A stretch of 44,069 bases of DNA from a virus: positions 1 through 44,069 of IMG/VR virus record IMGVR_UViG_3300036826_000136; one strand, 5' to 3'. The translations under genes and the position numbers were made by a program. Positions 39,890 to 44,069 of the stretch are shown piece by piece. The first letter of the stretch is position 1. Each line of letters starts with the position of its first letter. The notes beneath the pieces were generated by a model that saw only the letters and a list, made by a program, of their open reading frames with translations, searched no databases and had not been told where the DNA came from.

Positions 39890-40384
39890 TCACAGTAGCA
39901 CAGGCTGGAAGATAGCGGCGACCGTAACTCTCAGTACATTCTTTTTCAGCGGCGTCACTCGATGTTCCCACTGGCTAGGAAACACTACTAGGTCTCCATA
40001 AATAGCAGGACAGAGAGTAGGCATCCTGGCAATCGGGTTTCTTCTCGGTTTCTTTATTTGTAGCGCGCCGCCGTCTGTCTTGTAATCAAGGTTGCTGAGA
40101 AAGAGCGTGGCGCTGAGTGTGTCCGGCCTGCCTTCCCTATGCCATCCAAAGTCATGGCTCTGGCGCGTGAGGATGTGAACCCTGCAGCCGCCGACGCCTG
40201 ACATCAGCTCCATCGGATGATCGGCCAGCGTGGAGGCGATACCCTCCAGAGTCGGCGCGAGCTGTTCCCACCAGGGGATACTCGTACGGTCTCGCATCTC
40301 GGGCTTGTCACCTGGCTTCAGATCCTCGGCCAGCCAGCCATCGGAAACAAAATTGATAAGCGGAGCAAGAGTCAGTCGGATCAT
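39890..40384 (-). CDS. 2-oxoglutarate/Fe(II)-dependent oxygenase-like protein
   Basis: A 164-residue protein with the jelly-roll pattern of this family. The proximal metal site is H82-R-E84 (FGWHREGRPDTLSATLFL), an HxE variant of the usual HxD. The distal His is H141 in VVFPSQWEHRVTP, and R152 in NVLRVTV would hold 2-oxoglutarate. DGGALQI is also typical. Substrate is unknown: phage members of this fold can act on proteins, nucleotides or DNA bases. It is the last gene of the accessory operon, overlapping the membrane protein gene by four bases. Confidence 0.75.
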   Translation of the reverse strand: MIRLTLAPLINFVSDGWLAEDLKPGDKPEMRDRTSIPWWEQLAPTLEGIASTLADHPMELMSGVGGCRVHILTRQSHDFGWHREGRPDTLSATLFLSNLDYKTDGGALQIKKPRRNPIARMPTLCPAIYGDLVVFPSQWEHRVTPLKKNVLRVTVAAIFQPVLL

Positions 40385-40563
40385 CTTTTTTCCTCGGTCG
40401 CCTTATCCTGCTCCTCTTTCCAGATCCGTGCCCGTAAACGCTCGCCCGCTTCCCATTGCCGTATCTGCTGCTCCCTACTTGGGCCAATGATCCCAAGCAA
40501 GAGCACAATACCAATACCTACAAATACGACCAAGAAGATCATGTCATAAACAATTCCCATCAC
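40381..40563 (-). CDS. Small membrane protein
   Basis: A 60-residue protein with one N-terminal transmembrane segment (DMIFLVVFVGIGIVLLLGII) and a charged helical tail (REQQIRQWEAGERLRARIWK). It starts with GTG 40563 or ATG 40560, directly after the preceding stop, and overlaps the oxygenase-like gene (ATGA). The tail would face the cytoplasm. Possible roles are superinfection exclusion or lysis control; there is no direct support. Confidence 0.65.
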   Translation of the reverse strand: MMGIVYDMIFLVVFVGIGIVLLLGIIGPSREQQIRQWEAGERLRARIWKEEQDKATEEKR

Positions 40564-40806
40564 TCAGTTCACCGGCCTTGCGATGATTGCATCGGCCTCT
40601 TGCTCAGACCGGATGCGCAGGATTACTGCCTCTGCTGTTTTCACAGACATCTTAGTGCCAAGTTGAAAACCGACCTCATACATCTGTCTGTCTGGAGTAA
40701 TGACAAGAGCAGCCATCGGGGCCAAGAAGGATTGCACATTCTTGAACTCTACGATGTACTCTCCATCCCCGTACATATAACCGCCTAGATAATTTACCGT
40801 TGCCAT
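40564..40806 (-). CDS. Hypothetical beta-rich small protein
   Basis: An 80-residue protein (YLGGYMYGDGEYIVEFKNVQ, PMAALVITPDRQMYEVGFQL) ending in a helix (EAVILRIRSEQEADAIIARP). ATG 40806 is preceded by AAAGGGGATAGC, the leader shared by many genes of this cluster. Two GTAATT boxes lie upstream (40825 and 40851). The family is not recognised. Confidence 0.7.
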   Translation of the reverse strand: MATVNYLGGYMYGDGEYIVEFKNVQSFLAPMAALVITPDRQMYEVGFQLGTKMSVKTAEAVILRIRSEQEADAIIARPVN

Positions 40807-40858
40807 GCTATCCCCTTTGGTCGAATTACCTTATAGCCCTACGGTAGCATAATTACAT

Positions 40859-41203
40859 CTAGCTGTCAGCCTGAACGTAGTAGGTCTGACCAAGAAACTC
40901 CACAGTCATGTAATCCCTCTTCAGCGCGTCGGCTGCTGCTTCCCAGTCAATATGATAGAGCGGCCACCCGATTTCCCTAGGAACAGCACCGATGTCCTCG
41001 GCTAGCTCTTGCGCATACTCCGTGAAATAGTCCTCCCGGATCAAAGTTGCCCCGTCGTACCAGTCCGGGATACCATCGTCAATCAGAGATTCGATTGCCT
41101 GCAACCGCTCACGTTCCTCCTCCCCAAGATCATCCTTATCCTGGAGAAGCAGATTCAATTCGTCAATCAGACACCGGCTGTCAATAATCCTATCGTCAGT
41201 CAT
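40859..41203 (-). CDS. Conserved acidic protein, antirestriction-like in character
   Basis: A 114-residue acidic protein starting at ATG 41203 behind GAGAGGGGATAGCAAA. The C-terminal half (GATLIREDYFTEYAQELAED, WPLYHIDWEAAADALKRDYM, VEFLGQTYYVQ) is a pattern I recall from small phage and plasmid proteins, including ArdA-like acidic proteins that mimic DNA. The N-terminal part is a helix pair (RCLIDELNLLLQDKDDLGEE). ArdA proteins are longer (about 165 residues), so function is only suggested. A promoter with TTGACA and TATCCT lies just upstream. Confidence 0.7.
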   Translation of the reverse strand: MTDDRIIDSRCLIDELNLLLQDKDDLGEEERERLQAIESLIDDGIPDWYDGATLIREDYFTEYAQELAEDIGAVPREIGWPLYHIDWEAAADALKRDYMTVEFLGQTYYVQADS

Positions 41204-41246
41204 TTTGCTATCCCCTCTCGTTCGCTGATTACATCTTACTCGCTCT

Positions 41247-41275
41247 AGGATACACAATTACACTTTACCTGTCAA
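41247..41275 (-). promoter_or_regulatory. Sigma70-like promoter P1
   Basis: On the minus strand TTGACA (41275-41270) and TATCCT (41252-41247) are 17 bases apart. The stretch from TTGACA through TGTAATT matches promoter P2 in 19 of 20 positions. The stop codon of the 53-residue gene lies inside TTGACA. It faces the gene at 40859-41203. Confidence 0.75.
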
Positions 41276-41433
41276 GACTCCTCGCGCGGCTGTACTGCGA
41301 CAAATTCCCAAGGGCTACCGTAGACGTGACTCAGTGCGTCGCCATCGCTCTCTGCAACCTCCTCCTCACTGAATGGCCCGTACAGCGTCAGACCGTCAAA
41401 GGCATTACCGACTGCCAAAATATAATCCTTCAT
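41272..41433 (-). CDS. 53-residue acidic hypothetical protein
   Basis: A short gene with the shared leader GAAAGGGGATAGCAAA before ATG 41433. The protein (MKDYILAVGNAFDGLTLYGP, FSEEEVAESDGD, WEFVAVQPREES) is acidic and looks like a small alpha/beta fold. Its length and FDGLTLYGPF pattern recall small phage proteins that bind host factors, without proof. Its stop is embedded in promoter P1. Confidence 0.7.
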   Translation of the reverse strand: MKDYILAVGNAFDGLTLYGPFSEEEVAESDGDALSHVYGSPWEFVAVQPREES

Positions 41434-41447
41434 TTTGCTATCCCCTT

Positions 41448-41900
41448 TCAGGCCCGAACCCAGGCGTCGAATTCATTTATATAAACAGATTCAATCATCT
41501 CTACAGGAATGTAATCGGCAGTAGCGCGAGCATAGCGCTCGAAGCGTCTCCACCTTGCCAGGTCGATCGCATCCCAATCCTCCACATCGCTGAGACCGGC
41601 TACCGCAGCCCAGCCTCCAGAACGGCCCTCACTGTAGACTTTGACACTATTATCGGGCCAGATTTCCTCGGCCTCCTGCTGAAGATCCTCCCACCTGTAC
41701 TCACAGGTGCCCCAAAAGAGCGAATCAATCTGCTCCTCACTTACATGCTGTTCGATCCACTTCTGTGTGAAGTGAGGATTGGCATTCGGGTTTTCCTTCT
41801 GCCACTTGGGCAAGCCCGACCACAAACCGCTATGCACCTTCACGTTCGCGGCAGGCATCCCGCTGCGTGAGTCAACGTCCTGTTTCGTATACGTCCGCAT
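41448..41900 (-). CDS. Hypothetical Trp-rich protein
   Basis: A 150-residue protein starting at ATG 41900 after the shared leader GAGAGGGGATAGCAAAA. It is rich in Trp and acidic residues (LWSGLPKWQKENPNANPHFT, YRWEDLQQEAEEIWPDNSVK, VYSEGRSGGWAAVAGLSDVE). The GRSGGWAAVAGL stretch recurs, as I recall, in small antirestriction-like or host-interaction phage proteins. The family is not proven. The longer frame to 41948 lies inside the upstream gene. Confidence 0.7.
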   Translation of the reverse strand: MRTYTKQDVDSRSGMPAANVKVHSGLWSGLPKWQKENPNANPHFTQKWIEQHVSEEQIDSLFWGTCEYRWEDLQQEAEEIWPDNSVKVYSEGRSGGWAAVAGLSDVEDWDAIDLARWRRFERYARATADYIPVEMIESVYINEFDAWVRA

Positions 41901-42111
41901 TTTTGCTATCCCCTCTCTCAAACCGCGCAGTGAGAATATCGTTCTCATTGTTAATTGGAAGCCCTGGGTCAGCCAGGCTGAAGCCAGCCGCAGGAGTTAC
42001 ATAGAAAATACTACGCTCTCCTAGCTTGTCCCAAGACAGGACAACAAAACCGACAGGCGTCTCTACTAGCACCTGCTCCCGGGGCTCTGTGAGCTTAACA
42101 GTTACGGCCAT
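41872..42111 (-). CDS. Hypothetical beta-rich protein
   Basis: A 79-residue protein starting at ATG 42111 after GAGAGGGTGGGATAACTGAA, a variant of the shared leader. The sequence (TVKLTEPREQVLVETPVGFV, VLSWDKLGERSIFYVTPAAG) is strand-rich. It overlaps the next gene by 29 bases. The family is not recognised. Confidence 0.65.
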   Translation of the reverse strand: MAVTVKLTEPREQVLVETPVGFVVLSWDKLGERSIFYVTPAAGFSLADPGLPINNENDILTARFERGDSKNADVYETGR

Positions 42112-42116
42112 TTCAG

Positions 42117-42353
42117 TTATCCCACCCTCTCGAACGGCGACGAGAAATGCAGCAGCGCACCGGGAGGGAACGGGGCCTGTAGATCCTCCCCAAACCATTC
42201 CTGGAGCCGCTCAAGCGTATCGGGCTCCTCGTCCACGTCTATGCGCGTATCTGTCTCGAAGCAGTGAATCAGGTAGGTATTCACGAACCCATGCTTCCAC
42301 GCTGCATCAAACGCTACGCGCTTATTTCCTTTTACAATCAGTGACCTTCTCAC
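42117..42353 (-). CDS. Hypothetical small protein
   Basis: A 78-residue protein starting at GTG 42353 after GAGAGGGGATAGCC. It is basic at first (RRSLIVKGNKRVAFDAAWKH) and acidic later (DTRIDVDEEPDTLERLQEWF). It stands first behind promoter P2. The family is not recognised. Confidence 0.65.
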   Translation of the reverse strand: MRRSLIVKGNKRVAFDAAWKHGFVNTYLIHCFETDTRIDVDEEPDTLERLQEWFGEDLQAPFPPGALLHFSSPFERVG

Positions 42354-42389
42354 GGCTATCCCCTCTCACTCGAATTACACACTGAGCGG

Positions 42390-42418
42390 AGTCTACAGAA
42401 TTACACTTCACCTGTCAA
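42390..42418 (-). promoter_or_regulatory. Sigma70-like promoter P2
   Basis: Minus-strand TTGACA (42418-42413) and TAGACT (42395-42390) are separated by 17 bases. The -35 box and first half of the spacer (TTGACAGGTGAAGTGTAATT) match P1 except at one base. It reads toward 42353-42117 and the genes after it. A second TGTAATT (42379-42373) lies downstream of the -10 box. Confidence 0.75.
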
Positions 42419-42431
42419 GCCCGTGCTATCG

Positions 42432-43454
42432 TCACCGTGTCCAGCTATAGGCTCGACTCGGGTGAAGCAGTAGCGGGAGACTTTCATCTCCTACTATTGT
42501 TTCCTCGATCCAAACCTGCCTATGCATCTTCAGAGAGGGATAAAATTGATTGCGCCAATGACCGACACGATAGTGGCGATAGTGCAGCTCGCGTTTTCCC
42601 TCACCATTTTCTTTCGGTATGCGTACTGATTCTCGCCGCAGTCTGACCACGAGCACGCCCAGGTTCTCCACATCCCGGCGGATGGCACGCTTCCTGACAC
42701 CGCGTGGTGCATCAATTTTTTGGACGACTGCGACCTTCTGAGCCATCATCCGGAAGAAGGTCTGCAGCGTGGCCCAGAGGCCCGCGTAATACTGCCTGAA
42801 GGCAGGATCGACAAGACGGCCCAAGCGATCTCCAGTCTCCGGGAGCGCATCCACCACCGCCTGTGTATCTGCCATCTCCTGCTCGAAGCTGAGACCAAAG
42901 GTGAGCTGCGTATGGTGGAACAGAGACCACTTTGTCTCACCTGCCCACGCTCCACCCATCTTTTTCAATTCAAGATATGGCTCCAGGAAGTCATCCAGGC
43001 CGACATCATCGTCGTGACTGTAAATAGAGAAATGGACGCCATCACGTTCTTTGCCAGTGCCCATATCGACTGCGCGCGTATGCGCCCAAGCGATAGCTCT
43101 CGCAGCGGCGCGGCCCGCATAGCTATCGTAAACAATCAGAGGCGACCCATCCCCGGGGGTACCGAGGATGGCAAACCCGGGGGCGATGAAGAGGTCGGAT
43201 TCCACGAACGGCTCGGGCTGGAAGCTCTCAGCGGCGTGAACGATCAGATCCTTGACCTCACCGGATATCCACATCGGAGCCCCGTATTTCATTTTGCCAG
43301 CTTCCAAAGCACACATCACCTCGGGCTCCAGAGCAGCGCAGCCGTACTTTTCTAAATTACTCTTTTGCCAGCCAGTAGCAAAACTATGGCCCGGCTCGCT
43401 AGTCCAGAACTGAGCCAGCTCGGTCTTGGCATCCAGTGCGTCGTACCAACTCAT
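42432..43454 (-). CDS. Conserved phage hypothetical with HWRNQFYPS C-terminal motif
   Basis: A 340-residue protein starting at ATG 43454 after AAAGGGGATAGCA. The N-terminal 200 residues are an alpha/beta region (ALEPEVMCALEAGKMKYGAP, DSYAGRAAARAIAWAHTRAV). The C-terminal part (RVGHWRNQFYPSLKMHRQVW, IEETIVGD) matches a motif that I recall from actinobacterial and actinophage proteins of unknown function. It is the largest gene of the accessory cluster. Promoter P2 follows it. No enzymatic residues can be named. Confidence 0.7.
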   Translation of the reverse strand: MSWYDALDAKTELAQFWTSEPGHSFATGWQKSNLEKYGCAALEPEVMCALEAGKMKYGAPMWISGEVKDLIVHAAESFQPEPFVESDLFIAPGFAILGTPGDGSPLIVYDSYAGRAAARAIAWAHTRAVDMGTGKERDGVHFSIYSHDDDVGLDDFLEPYLELKKMGGAWAGETKWSLFHHTQLTFGLSFEQEMADTQAVVDALPETGDRLGRLVDPAFRQYYAGLWATLQTFFRMMAQKVAVVQKIDAPRGVRKRAIRRDVENLGVLVVRLRRESVRIPKENGEGKRELHYRHYRVGHWRNQFYPSLKMHRQVWIEETIVGDESLPLLLHPSRAYSWTR

Positions 43455-43472
43455 TGCTATCCCCTTTTGAAA

Positions 43473-43655
43473 TTAAGCCCTGCGGAAGAAAATCTTAGCC
43501 AGCTCATCGGCCTGTGCCTTGGCGATGTTGAGCCCGAAGGTCAGCCGACGTAGATGGGCCATCGCCGGATCATCCAGCTTGGGGTCGTGCGGTACGGTTC
43601 GGTCGTACCACTCCTGCATGGACTCTTGCTCCGTGGCCCATTCGTAATCGCTCAC
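43473..43655 (-). CDS. Hypothetical helical protein
   Basis: A 60-residue protein starting at GTG 43655, behind AGGTGAC and overlapping the previous stop (GTGA). It is helical (EWATEQESMQEWYDRTVPHD, AMAHLRRLTFGLNIAKAQAD). The family is not recognised. Confidence 0.65.
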   Translation of the reverse strand: MSDYEWATEQESMQEWYDRTVPHDPKLDDPAMAHLRRLTFGLNIAKAQADELAKIFFRRA

Positions 43656-43942
43656 GTTCGTGTCACCTGCTTAATCGGTACCGTGCGCTCGTCAACTGGT
43701 TCCACCACAATTACACTCAGTTTCGTCTCCTTTGTATTTGTCGGCTCGAACAGCAGAGTTAGATTCGCACCCTCCAGGGCATGATCGTCACATAGGTATG
43801 CGTTGCTTTCCGGTGCAAACATGGCAGCAGTCTTGCTCTTGTCCGGGTGCCCGTTATGCCAGACCCGACAGCGAACACCGATCCGGTTTTTCCCTTCTCG
43901 GGCACAGTTGTGGACAATACAGAACGGATAACTGTCACTCAT
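43652..43942 (-). CDS. Putative zinc-binding small protein
   Basis: A 96-residue protein with C8, C13, C25, H29, C51 and H54 spaced as a possible zinc-binding set (FCIVHNCAREGKNRIGVRCR, YLCDDHALEG). A strand-rich C-terminal half follows (NLTLLFEPTNTKETKLSVIV). ATG 43942 overlaps the upstream gene. A protein- or nucleic-acid-binding role is inferred from the Cys/His pattern only. Confidence 0.65.
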   Translation of the reverse strand: MSDSYPFCIVHNCAREGKNRIGVRCRVWHNGHPDKSKTAAMFAPESNAYLCDDHALEGANLTLLFEPTNTKETKLSVIVVEPVDERTVPIKQVTRT

Positions 43943-44069
43943 ACTCCCTCATCTTTCTCCGTTGCGCTAGCTCGTCTGGCATCGGATCAGGAATGGTCGG
44001 GTCAGGATGATTGAACTCCCAATCCCGCATCCATATTTCCATTATCTCGTTTATTTCCTCTTGCCGTCT
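43935..44069 (-). CDS. C-terminal end of a hypothetical gene
   Basis: Forty-four codons are visible up to the stop at 43935; the gene begins beyond the right edge. The sequence is charged and helical with a Pro/Asp stretch (DPTIPDPMPDELAQRRKMRE). It overlaps the next ATG by eight bases, in line with the tight packing of this cluster. Confidence 0.6.
   Translation of the reverse strand, partial: RRQEEINEIMEIWMRDWEFNHPDPTIPDPMPDELAQRRKMREYE

Overview
The window is a segment of a tailed double-stranded DNA phage with a contractile tail (myovirus morphology). Diagnostic genes are a GpA-type large terminase, portal, prohead protease, major capsid protein, tail sheath, tail tube, a frameshifted tail assembly chaperone pair, tape measure, gp25-like wedge, baseplate J, a gpD-like hub, and a collar-domain fibre. 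The sequence is moderately GC-rich, sigma70-like promoters and Shine-Dalgarno sites are visible, and GTG/TTG starts are common. No host marker is present. Several small genes and the lysin-like N-terminus at the left edge recall actinobacterial phages, but that is recollection and low-confidence inference. No integrase, repressor of a known family, tRNA or CRISPR array was seen. Layout: almost everything is transcribed leftwards (minus strand). Read in transcription order: (1) 44.07-39.9 kb is a cluster of small accessory genes, many sharing a near-identical leader before the start codon. It carries two matching TTGACA promoters, ends with a 2-oxoglutarate oxygenase-like gene, and is followed by a terminator near 39.76 kb. 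(2) 39.9-38.74 kb is non-coding, structured and AT-rich in its middle. (3) 38.74-36.7 kb holds three overlapping micro-genes, a DUF932-like gene and a small gene, closed by a terminator at 36.64 kb and framed by a perfect 21-nt inverted repeat. (4) 36.6-35.7 kb is non-coding. (5) Two plus-strand genes at 35.14-35.73 kb are the only rightward genes; a plus-strand terminator lies at 36.43 kb. (6) 35.1-31.0 kb is the packaging module (TerL, TerS-like, portal). (7) 31.0-22.4 kb is the head module. It also holds several very basic small proteins, a LAGLIDADG homing endonuclease and a glycosidase-like TIM-barrel protein. (8) 22.4-18.2 kb encodes two giant proteins built from an AG-x-L-x-L repeat. 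(9) 18.2-0 kb holds the connector and tail genes, ending at the left edge with the N-terminus of a probable cell-wall lysin. Stop and start codons overlap at most gene junctions, so the structural region is probably one long polycistron. The features most worth following up are a strongly over-represented heptamer TGTAATT scattered through genes and spacers, a family of about 90-bp palindromic elements at gene boundaries, the two repeat proteins, and the set of Arg/Lys-rich small proteins in the packaging/head region.
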